Part shown: piece after piece, positions 1 through 5,679 of the stretch
How positions within the stretch are numbered: position 1 is the stretch's first letter
Layout of the letters: each line of letters begins with the position of its first letter
From: Anaerolineales bacterium
GTDB lineage: Bacteria; Chloroflexota; Anaerolineae; Anaerolineales; UBA4823
Length of the DNA: 7,730 nt
NCBI GenBank assembly: GCA_022865865.1
Contig: JALHTN010000387.1
Span: forward strand, 1 to 7,730
Reading direction: 5' to 3'
The notes under the pieces: model-generated
Told to the model about the DNA's origin: nothing
The model's database searches: none
Seen by the model: only the letters and a program-made list of their open reading frames with translations
Made by a program: the position numbers and the translations under genes

Positions 1-1004
1 ATAATCTTGATCCCTACCCGGTTTGGGTCTCCGAAGTAATGCTGCAGCAAACGCGAGTCGAAACCGTTATTCCCTTCTTCGAGCGCTGGATGAAAAGATT
101 TCCCACGCTGAACTCACTGGCACATGCATCCCAACATGAGGTATTGGTCGCGTGGGAGGGATTGGGGTATTATTCACGCGCCCGGAACCTTCATCTTGCA
201 GCTCAAATCGTGATATCTGAACATGGAGGTCAAATCCCCCAAGAAGTAAACCAACTGTGCCTTCTTCCAGGCATCGGTCGTTATACAGCAGGTGCCATTG
301 CTTCCATCGCGTTTGGAATGGATGAACCAGTTTTGGATGGCAATATCCGCCGGGTTCTGGCAAGAATATTTGACGTGCGGGAACCTGCTCGATCTACAGA
401 TGGAGAAAAACATCTGTGGCAGCTCGCCGGAGATAATCTACCCCCGGGTCGAGCTGGAGAATATAATCAAGCCTTGATGGACTTGGGAGCTCTTATCTGC
501 ACACCGCGACAACCACATTGCGTTGCATGCCCAATAAACTCAACCTGTTTAGCATATTCTCTTGGAGTACAAGCAGAACGCCCTGTTAAAATATCCAAAC
601 CTGCCCTTCCCCATCATATTGTTAGCTCGGCGATTATCCAGAAGAACCAGCAAGTATTAATCGCACAGCGTCCAACTGATGGGTTGCTAGGAGGTTTGTG
701 GGAATTTCCAGGAGGAAAGGTAGAGATTGGAGAGGACTTGGTGGCAGCTTTACAACGAGAAATTTGTGAAGAGCTGGGAGTGGATATCAATATTGGTTCA
801 CCCTTTGGTGTTTACCGGCACGCCTATACCCACTTTCGAGTTACCTTACATGCCTTCCTTTGTGAACTAAATGGAAGCCAACCCTGTCCACTTTTCCACA
901 CCCAATTAGCCTGGAGCGATGTGACCTCTCTGGGTGATTACCCCATGGGCAAGATCGACCGCCAAATATCCACCGCTTTGTTAAGAGTCGAGGAGGTAAG
1001 GTAA
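1..1004 (+). CDS. mutY: A/G-specific adenine glycosylase MutY, 5' end missing
   Basis: MutY removes adenine mispaired with 8-oxoguanine in base-excision repair. The reading frame is open to the left edge (first full codon at 3) and reads NLDPYPVWVSEVMLQQTRV through position 59, the family's N-terminal block, so the Met at 39 is internal and the true start lies upstream. The Glu of WVSE (codon 33-35) matches the catalytic Glu37 of E. coli MutY. Numbering from the Met at 39, the sequence shows a helix-hairpin-helix LPGIGRYTAG (76-85), the catalytic Asp100 in LDGNIRRVLAR, and the 4Fe-4S ligands C154-X6-C161-X2-C164-X5-C170. A C-terminal Nudix-like domain covers about 190-320. It carries a complete Nudix box at 226-248 and HAYTH (261-265), the equivalent of the FSH 8-oxoG-sensing loop. 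Seven bases separate it from the dipeptidase gene downstream. The family call is secure; whether the Nudix part is active is inference. Confidence 0.96.
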   Translation, partial: NLDPYPVWVSEVMLQQTRVETVIPFFERWMKRFPTLNSLAHASQHEVLVAWEGLGYYSRARNLHLAAQIVISEHGGQIPQEVNQLCLLPGIGRYTAGAIASIAFGMDEPVLDGNIRRVLARIFDVREPARSTDGEKHLWQLAGDNLPPGRAGEYNQALMDLGALICTPRQPHCVACPINSTCLAYSLGVQAERPVKISKPALPHHIVSSAIIQKNQQVLIAQRPTDGLLGGLWEFPGGKVEIGEDLVAALQREICEELGVDINIGSPFGVYRHAYTHFRVTLHAFLCELNGSQPCPLFHTQLAWSDVTSLGDYPMGKIDRQISTALLRVEEVR

Positions 1005-1011
1005 AAACACC

Positions 1012-2100
1012 ATGATTATTGTTGATTCCCATCAAGACCTCGCCTGGAATATGCTTTCATTTGGGAGAGATTACACTCGCTCAGTTGAAGAAACACGCCA
1101 ACTGGAATCTGGTGGTCAAACTCCACTCCGCAACGGTGATACGTTGCTTGGTTGGCCGGAATACCAGCGTGGAAAGGTCGCAGTTATCTTCGCTACTCTC
1201 TTCGCGGCACCTGCGCGCCACAAACTTGGTGAGTGGGATGAGCAAACCTACGCCGATACAGCCCAAGCACACAGAGCCTACTTTGCACAGATGGAGGCAT
1301 ACCAGCGGTTGGTCGATGAAAACCCCGATCAATTCCAAATGGTACAAAGCTTGCAAGATCTAGAAACTGTACTGGCTGGTTGGGAAAAATCAGCAGAGTC
1401 CCAAGCACCAATCGGGCTGGTGATTTTAATGGAAGGGGCAGAGGGAGTGCGCCAACCAGCCGAACTGGAAGAATGGTGGCAGCGAGGAGTGCGCTTGATC
1501 GGTCCTGCCTGGGCAGGCACTCGCTATTGTGGTGGAACTCAGGAACCCGGGCCATTAACCGCTGAAGGGTTTGCCCTCCTTGAAGGTATGGCTGAATTTG
1601 GTTTGACGCTGGATTTATCACATATGGATGAACAGGCTGTTCTGCAGGCTTTGGATGTCTATCCCGGACCGATAGTTGCTACCCATAGCAACCCCCAAGC
1701 ACTACTCAAGGAGGCTGAAATCAATCGATTTCTATCCGACCGGGTTCTTCAGGGTCTCATCGAAAGAGATGGCATTGTCGGTATCCCACCCTATAATAAG
1801 TTTCTCCGCTGGGATTGGAATCTCAACCAAGGCCGCGCAGTGATTTCACTCGATCTGGTGGTCGACCATATTGACTATATCTGCCAGCTGGCCGGAGATT
1901 CTAAGCATGTCGGTATTGGCACTGATTTTGATGGTGGTTTTGGTCTGCAATCCGTCCCGGGCGAGATTGATACCATTGCGGATCTGCAGAAGTTGATCCC
2001 GCTCCTGAGGAAAAGAGGCTATACTGATACTGATACCGCCGCGATTATGGGAACAAACTGGCTGACCCACTTAAAGGAGTCTCTACCCGGATCCACATGA
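1012..2100 (+). CDS. Membrane dipeptidase-family (peptidase M19) zinc dipeptidase
   Basis: This 362-residue protein belongs to the M19 (renal dipeptidase-like) family of binuclear zinc enzymes, which cleave dipeptides, including some with a C-terminal D-residue. The expected ligands are all visible: H7 and D9 in SHQD, the bridging E141 in LMEGAEG, H204 in DLSH and H225 in ATHSN. The later GIGTDFDGG block (301-309) supplies the conserved acidic residues near the active site. There is no signal peptide or lipobox, so a cytosolic enzyme is likely despite the family name. The start is chosen because the HxD motif must lie close to the N terminus; AGGAGGT at 991-997 and AAGG at 998-1001 inside the end of mutY can serve as ribosome binding site. 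The gene sits between mutY and a membrane-protein gene and overlaps the latter by ATGA. The substrate cannot be told from the sequence. Confidence 0.93.
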   Translation: MIIVDSHQDLAWNMLSFGRDYTRSVEETRQLESGGQTPLRNGDTLLGWPEYQRGKVAVIFATLFAAPARHKLGEWDEQTYADTAQAHRAYFAQMEAYQRLVDENPDQFQMVQSLQDLETVLAGWEKSAESQAPIGLVILMEGAEGVRQPAELEEWWQRGVRLIGPAWAGTRYCGGTQEPGPLTAEGFALLEGMAEFGLTLDLSHMDEQAVLQALDVYPGPIVATHSNPQALLKEAEINRFLSDRVLQGLIERDGIVGIPPYNKFLRWDWNLNQGRAVISLDLVVDHIDYICQLAGDSKHVGIGTDFDGGFGLQSVPGEIDTIADLQKLIPLLRKRGYTDTDTAAIMGTNWLTHLKESLPGST

Positions 2101-2609
2101 ATCAAAAAGGAAGCAAAGGCTCGAATGGACATTTCCGCATCCGCGTGGGAATGATTCTAATGCTGGTCGGATTTGCGATTTTTTTGATCGGTGCCACTCC
2201 AGATTTGTTCGGCCTGGACCGCAGCACGGTGATCGGCTTTGTCCAGATCGCGGTTTTTTTGATCGGTTTGGCGATTATATGCCTGGGTGGATACATCTGT
2301 CTGAATGTGTTGTGGAACAAACACCCAAAAACCATTTTGGCCGATATTGGACTGCGCCTAGTTACCACCGGATTCGTGATCGCGGTCATCGCTGGCATGG
2401 CGGATATTTTCGGGTTTGGAACCCAGCTCGCCCCAGAAATCCCCTTCTATGGACCCTGGCAAGCCATGGGAGTTCTTTTTGGGGAAATTATTATCGCAGT
2501 GGGTTTTATAATTCAAATCCCATTCAAACTGCGTCGCGATGAACCTGAAGCCCCCATAGATGGTCAGGATAAATCTGATTCAAGCCAAGTAAATATTGTC
2601 TTCGAATAG
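2097..2609 (+). CDS. Four-helix membrane protein with internal duplication, function unknown
   Basis: I do not recognise this 170-residue protein. It has a basic N terminus (about 1-16), four hydrophobic segments near 17-33, 44-70, 84-104 and 121-143, then a charged, probably cytoplasmic tail (144-170). The basic N terminus and the even number of helices suggest both ends face the cytoplasm. The two halves align without gaps over two blocks, indicating a duplicated two-helix unit (see findings). There are no heme-type histidine pairs, transporter signatures or catalytic motifs. Its ATG overlaps the dipeptidase stop codon, so translational coupling is likely. The only good Shine-Dalgarno (AAAGGAG, about 2073-2079) is 17 bases away, which also fits coupled translation. 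Hydrophobic content and the junction make it a convincing gene, but its role is open. Confidence 0.82.
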   Translation: MNQKGSKGSNGHFRIRVGMILMLVGFAIFLIGATPDLFGLDRSTVIGFVQIAVFLIGLAIICLGGYICLNVLWNKHPKTILADIGLRLVTTGFVIAVIAGMADIFGFGTQLAPEIPFYGPWQAMGVLFGEIIIAVGFIIQIPFKLRRDEPEAPIDGQDKSDSSQVNIVFE

Positions 2610-2615
2610 CATTTG

Positions 2616-2666
2616 ATCTTGTTGTTATCCCTGAGCAATTCAAAAAACCTCATCTCTTTGTTATCC
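2616..2666 (+). repeat. 15-bp imperfect direct repeat upstream of the UPF0173 gene
   Basis: ATCTTGTTGTTATCC at 2616-2630 recurs as ATCTCTTTGTTATCC at 2652-2666, with 13 of 15 bases identical, including an unbroken TTGTTATCC. The copies are 36 bases apart in the 89-base gap before the metallo-hydrolase gene. They could be paired regulator sites; they could also be chance. Confidence 0.5.
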
Positions 2667-2685
2667 AATATGATTTTAATTATTG

Positions 2686-2693
2686 AAAGGAGG
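2686..2693 (+). promoter_or_regulatory. Strong Shine-Dalgarno for the UPF0173 gene
   Basis: AAAGGAGG lies 5 bases before the ATG at 2699. It is close to a perfect anti-16S match, the strongest in the window, and it fixes the start codon. Confidence 0.85.
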
Positions 2694-2698
2694 CACTT

Positions 2699-3382
2699 AT
2701 GAGCACTAAAGTCACCTGGTTAGGACATGCCGCACTTAGTTTAGAAACAGATGGGTTTAATATATTGGTCGATCCCTTCCTTTCCGGGAATCCGACTGCA
2801 TCGGTTGCTCCGGCAAAGGTTAATGCCGATTTCATTTTGCTGAGTCATGGGCATGGCGATCACCTTGGCGATACGGTTGCCATCGCTGAACGGACTGGGG
2901 CAGTAGTGATTACCAATGCCGAGCTGAGCGATTGGTTGGATAAACAAGGTGTTCGTACGCATGGTCAGCACCTGGGTGGTGGCTTCCAGCACCCCTTCGG
3001 GTATCTAAAATTGACTTTGGCGATCCACGGTTCTGGTCTCCCAGATGGATCATATGGGGGCAATCCCGCAGGCTTTCTGCTCACCACCAATGATAACAAG
3101 AAGATATACATGGCTTGTGATACTGGCTTGTTTGGAGATATGCGCCTGATCGGGGAGGAAGGCATAGACCTTGCCATACTTCCGATCGGAGATAATTACA
3201 CAATGGGTCCAGATGACGCTTTGCGAGCAGTCAAGATGCTGGAGCCGGGACAGATCGTACCGATACACTACAACACCTTTGAAGTTATCGCACAGGACCC
3301 AAAAGATTGGGCACAACGAGTTGAAGATGAAACCGATTCAAAGGTTCATGTGATTGCTCCTGGAGAATCTGTGACCATTTGA
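2699..3382 (+). CDS. UPF0173-type metal-dependent hydrolase (metallo-beta-lactamase fold)
   Basis: This 227-residue protein is a stand-alone metallo-beta-lactamase-fold hydrolase of the UPF0173 (YtkL-like) group, whose physiological substrate is not established. The metal site is complete: H50, H52, D54 and H55 in SHGHGDH, then H110, D141 in ACDTGLFGDM and H190 in PIHYNTF. The opening VTWLGHAALSLE and the block LPIGDNYTMGPDDAL (161-175) are typical of the group. Length matches the usual 225-230 residues, and there is no signal peptide or membrane segment, so it is cytosolic. The start is set by the near-perfect Shine-Dalgarno at 2686-2693. The 89-base gap upstream, with a direct repeat, suggests its own transcription start, although I see no clear -35/-10 pair. 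The gene downstream has its own promoter. Confidence 0.93.
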   Translation: MSTKVTWLGHAALSLETDGFNILVDPFLSGNPTASVAPAKVNADFILLSHGHGDHLGDTVAIAERTGAVVITNAELSDWLDKQGVRTHGQHLGGGFQHPFGYLKLTLAIHGSGLPDGSYGGNPAGFLLTTNDNKKIYMACDTGLFGDMRLIGEEGIDLAILPIGDNYTMGPDDALRAVKMLEPGQIVPIHYNTFEVIAQDPKDWAQRVEDETDSKVHVIAPGESVTI

Positions 3383-3386
3383 GATA

Positions 3387-3416
3387 TTGCCGCTCCGCAG
3401 GGTGGCTTGATATAAT
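3387..3416 (+). promoter_or_regulatory. Extended -10 promoter of the molybdopterin oxidoreductase gene
   Basis: A perfect TATAAT at 3411-3416 is preceded by TGa at 3408-3410, making a consensus extended -10. A 4/6 -35 match, TTGCCG at 3387-3392, lies 18 bases upstream. Transcription would start near 3422-3424, leaving a leader of only about 14 bases that contains just the Shine-Dalgarno. The position in the short intergenic gap directly ahead of a gene supports it. Confidence 0.72.
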
Positions 3417-3425
3417 CACGCCACC
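3401..3425. promoter_or_regulatory. 25-bp inverted repeat centred on the -10 box, operator-like
   Basis: The arms are GGTGGC (3401-3406) and GCCACC (3420-3425), then one unpaired position on each side, then TGAT (3408-3411) and ATCA (3415-3418), with a 3-base centre. Ten of the eleven arm positions are symmetric and the centre lies within TATAAT. No run of T follows on either strand, so it does not look like a terminator. A repressor bound here would block the promoter; this is inference. Confidence 0.6.
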
Positions 3426-3432
3426 TGGAGGT
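3426..3432 (+). promoter_or_regulatory. Shine-Dalgarno of the molybdopterin oxidoreductase gene
   Basis: TGGAGGT lies 4 to 5 bases before the ATG at 3437. It directly abuts the right arm of the 25-bp inverted repeat, so a hairpin in a longer transcript starting upstream could also affect ribosome access. Confidence 0.75.
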
Positions 3433-3436
3433 AAAG

Positions 3437-4075
3437 ATGCTAAACAATATATTCAAGCGCAAAGAAGATGAAAACCGGGTCCGCAATGAGGGTCGCCTGC
3501 CTCCTGGTCAATCACTAACCCAGAAGTTTCCAGTGCTTCATTACGGACCAGTACCGAGTTTCAACCCGGCAACCTGGGATTTCCGCATTTGGGGAGAAGT
3601 TCTCACAGAAAGCCAGTGGACATGGGATGAGTTCAACCAATTACCTCGCACGAATATTGTGATGGACATTCACTGCGTAACCCGCTGGAGCAAATTCGAT
3701 ACGGAATGGGAAGGTGTTTCTGTAAAGACCTTAATCGAGCAAGGGTTGATTTCTTTGCAATCCAATGCAAAGTATGTTCTGCAGCATGCAGAGTATGGAT
3801 TTACTACCAATCTTCCCCTGGAAATCGTTTTACAGGACAACTTTCTCTTAGCTACTCATTACAATGGCGAACCGATCACACCCGATCACGGTTACCCATT
3901 GCGCGGCGTGATTGGTCACATAATCGGTAATTCGGGCTTGAAGACACCCTACTTTTGGAAGGGTGCTAAATGGTTGCGCGGTCTGCAATTTCTCAGTGAA
4001 GATCAGCTGGGATTTTGGGAACAGGCTGGTTACCACAATGACGCGGATGTCTGGTCAGAGCAGCGTTTCAGATGA
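3437..4075 (+). CDS. Sulfite oxidase-like molybdopterin-dependent oxidoreductase
   Basis: This 212-residue protein has the oxidoreductase molybdopterin-binding fold of the sulfite oxidase/YedY superfamily, in its short cytoplasmic form. Recognisable blocks are RLPPGQSLTQKFPVLHYGPVP (20-40), DIHCVTRWSKFD (77-88), HAEYGFTTNLPL (117-128), HGYPLR (151-156), FWKGAKWLRG (173-182) and GFWEQAGYHNDADVWSEQRF (192-211). C80 in HCVT is the expected molybdenum-coordinating cysteine. There is no Tat signal, heme domain or dimerisation domain, and no membrane partner (YedZ-like) is nearby, so the electron partner and substrate are unknown. Between PLR and YFWK this protein has 15 residues, where relatives I remember have about 6 (see findings). 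The gene has its own promoter with an inverted repeat and its own terminator, so it is probably transcribed alone. The family is secure; the reaction is not. Confidence 0.92.
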   Translation: MLNNIFKRKEDENRVRNEGRLPPGQSLTQKFPVLHYGPVPSFNPATWDFRIWGEVLTESQWTWDEFNQLPRTNIVMDIHCVTRWSKFDTEWEGVSVKTLIEQGLISLQSNAKYVLQHAEYGFTTNLPLEIVLQDNFLLATHYNGEPITPDHGYPLRGVIGHIIGNSGLKTPYFWKGAKWLRGLQFLSEDQLGFWEQAGYHNDADVWSEQRFR

Positions 4076-4083
4076 GGCATTAA

Positions 4084-4112
4084 CCTGGAGCTTAAGAACT
4101 CCAGGCTTTTTT
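4084..4112 (+). terminator. Rho-independent terminator after the molybdoenzyme gene
   Basis: CCTGGAG (4084-4090) and CTCCAGG (4099-4105) form a perfect 7-bp stem around an 8-base loop, followed by C and six T (4107-4112). It starts 8 bases after the stop codon. It ends only 4 bases before the tldD Shine-Dalgarno, so it may double as a partial terminator or attenuator for tldD. Confidence 0.9.
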
Positions 4113-4116
4113 CATT

Positions 4117-4123
4117 AAAGGAG
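4117..4123 (+). promoter_or_regulatory. Shine-Dalgarno of tldD
   Basis: AAAGGAG sits 3 bases before the ATG at 4127 and 6 bases before an in-frame TTG at 4130. The ATG is the conventional choice, but spacing favours the TTG slightly; the two differ by one residue. Confidence 0.7.
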
Positions 4124-4126
4124 CCA

Positions 4127-5572
4127 ATGTTGAAGGATCTTATAGACCGTGCCCTCAATTATGCCCAATTACAGCAGGTAGAATACGCCGATATCCGCCT
4201 TATCCAAAACCACACAGAAACTATGGTGGTAAAAAACGGGGTTGTTGAAGCACTTAATTATTCTGAGTCAACAGGTTTTGGAGTGCGAACTCTTGTTTCT
4301 GGTGCCTGGGGCTTTGCATCGAGCCATGATCTCTCTGCACAGGAAATTGAGCGCATTACTGCTTTAGCGATTGAGATCGCTCGAGCTTCAAGCCGCGCCC
4401 CTGGCAGTCAAATCGACCTGGGCCCACCTGTAACCAGCCATGGGAAATACCAAACACCGATCGAGATCGATCCTTTTGCTCTTTCCCAGGAGACCAAACT
4501 GGCAGTATTAATTGCAACGGACGCGGAGCTGGCTCGCGTGCAAGGGGTACGTGTGCGGCGCAGCAATTTGACTTTTATCCAAGAGGATAAATGGTTTGCC
4601 AATACAGAGGGGGCGCGCACCAAGCAAACCATTTATGAAACAGGTGGAGGCATACAAGCGATCGCGGTGGGAGGTGGTGAGGTTCAATCCCGTTCCTATC
4701 CCTCATCATTTGGTCGCCAGCAGGTCACAGCCGGGTGGGAAGCAGTACTGGATTGGGATCTTCCGGGCAATGCAGAACGGATTGCGAGTGAAGCAGTGGC
4801 TCTATTAACTGCCGATCCCTGTCCCCGTGACCTTACCACAACACTGATCCTGGGTGGAGATCAGGTAGCATTGCAGGTCCACGAGTCATGTGGGCATCCT
4901 ATCGAACTTGATCGAGTTTTCGGCAGCGAGGCTGCATATGCTGGGACTTCATTTTTGACTACGGAAAAGTTAAATTCCTTCCAATACGGTTCGGAATTCG
5001 TCAACCTCACCGCTGAAAGCCAACGCCCGTTTGGATTGGGTACCTTCGGTTGGGACGACGAAGGAGTCCCAGCCCAATCGACGCCGATAGTCAAAAATGG
5101 TTTATTTGTCGGCTACCTGATGTCGCGAGAAACTGCATCCCAGCTGGGTAAAGTTTCAAACGGCTGTATGCGCGCCTCCGGCTGGAATCGCATACCGCTG
5201 ATCCGCATGACGAATGTCAGCTTGGAGGCAGGCACATGGGATCTTGAAGATATGATCGCGGATACCGACCAGGGAATATTTATGGAAACCAACCGCTCTT
5301 GGTCGATCGATGACAAACGCTATAATTTCCAATTCGGTACCGAGATCGGTTACGAAATCAAGCATGGTAAATTAGGGCGTCTGCTGCGGAACCCAACCTA
5401 TACCGGAATTACTCCTCAGTTTTGGAACAGCTGTGATGCTGTGGCAAACACAAATCATTGGAAAATGTACGGCACTCCGAACTGCGGGAAGGGCCAACCA
5501 GGACAAATCGCCCACACGGGTCATGGAGCTGCCCCAGCACGCTTCCGTAATGTGCAGGTGGGTGTTATTTAG
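4127..5572 (+). CDS. tldD: TldD metallopeptidase subunit
   Basis: TldD is the zinc-bearing subunit of the TldD/TldE peptidase, which in E. coli trims microcin B17 and degrades unfolded peptides such as CcdA. Here the 481-residue length equals that of E. coli TldD. The HExxxH motif is HESCGH at residues 252-257 (bases 4880-4897), with E253 the likely catalytic base. C453 in TPNCGKGQPG corresponds in position to the third zinc ligand (Cys454) of the E. coli enzyme, as I recall it. The N-terminal half (about 1-230) is the substrate-tunnel domain and the C-terminal half the catalytic domain. Blocks such as HPIELDRVFGSEAAYAGTSF and ETNRSWSIDDKRYNFQFGTE place it in a branch distinct from the proteobacterial enzyme. 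It is cytosolic. tldE follows 107 bases after the stop. The client peptide is unknown; no RiPP precursor gene is seen in the window. Confidence 0.94.
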   Translation: MLKDLIDRALNYAQLQQVEYADIRLIQNHTETMVVKNGVVEALNYSESTGFGVRTLVSGAWGFASSHDLSAQEIERITALAIEIARASSRAPGSQIDLGPPVTSHGKYQTPIEIDPFALSQETKLAVLIATDAELARVQGVRVRRSNLTFIQEDKWFANTEGARTKQTIYETGGGIQAIAVGGGEVQSRSYPSSFGRQQVTAGWEAVLDWDLPGNAERIASEAVALLTADPCPRDLTTTLILGGDQVALQVHESCGHPIELDRVFGSEAAYAGTSFLTTEKLNSFQYGSEFVNLTAESQRPFGLGTFGWDDEGVPAQSTPIVKNGLFVGYLMSRETASQLGKVSNGCMRASGWNRIPLIRMTNVSLEAGTWDLEDMIADTDQGIFMETNRSWSIDDKRYNFQFGTEIGYEIKHGKLGRLLRNPTYTGITPQFWNSCDAVANTNHWKMYGTPNCGKGQPGQIAHTGHGAAPARFRNVQVGVI

Positions 5573-5679
5573 CAGGTTAATCTGAGCCTATCCATATTCC
5601 AGGGTAATCCGCTCGGCCGCAGCCATCCCATGCCAGGTAGATGATCACCCAATATCGACTAAATATACAGGAGTTCAAT
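5573..5679. other. tldD-tldE intergenic gap
   Basis: These 107 bases show no convincing hairpin terminator and no clear promoter, so co-transcription of tldD and tldE is the simplest reading. The final 14 bases hold the tldE Shine-Dalgarno. A short in-frame extension from an ATG at 5641 is possible but unlikely. Confidence 0.5.
5669..5673 (+). promoter_or_regulatory. Shine-Dalgarno that sets the tldE start at 5680
   Basis: AGGAG lies 6 bases ahead of the ATG at 5680. The upstream in-frame ATG at 5641 has only a weak AGGT before it, and the 13 residues it would add (ITQYRLNIQEFN and the initiator) include the translated Shine-Dalgarno itself. Confidence 0.82.

Noticed and set aside
39..1004. 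Taking the ATG at 39 as the mutY start
   Set aside because: The frame is open to the window edge and the upstream codons encode the conserved DPYPVWVSE block with the catalytic Glu, so the Met at 39 is internal.
1193..1621. A 142-codon open frame on the - strand inside the dipeptidase gene
   Set aside because: It lies antisense to a well-supported gene, shows no recognisable domain or start signal, and has low-complexity Pro/Leu/Arg content typical of an opposite-strand shadow.
3407..3419. An FNR/CRP-type site (TTGAT...ATCAC) at the molybdoenzyme promoter
   Set aside because: The half-sites are separated by 3 bases, whereas FNR sites use 4 and CRP sites 6, and the symmetry extends into GC-rich outer arms not typical of that family.
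3401..3425. The inverted repeat as a terminator for the UPF0173 gene
   Set aside because: No T run follows the right arm on either strand; the next bases are the Shine-Dalgarno of the following gene.
5641..5679. An upstream ATG at 5641 as the tldE start
   Set aside because: It has only a weak ribosome binding site, and the extension runs through the good AGGAG at 5669-5673; starting at 5680 also gives the length of known PmbA proteins.
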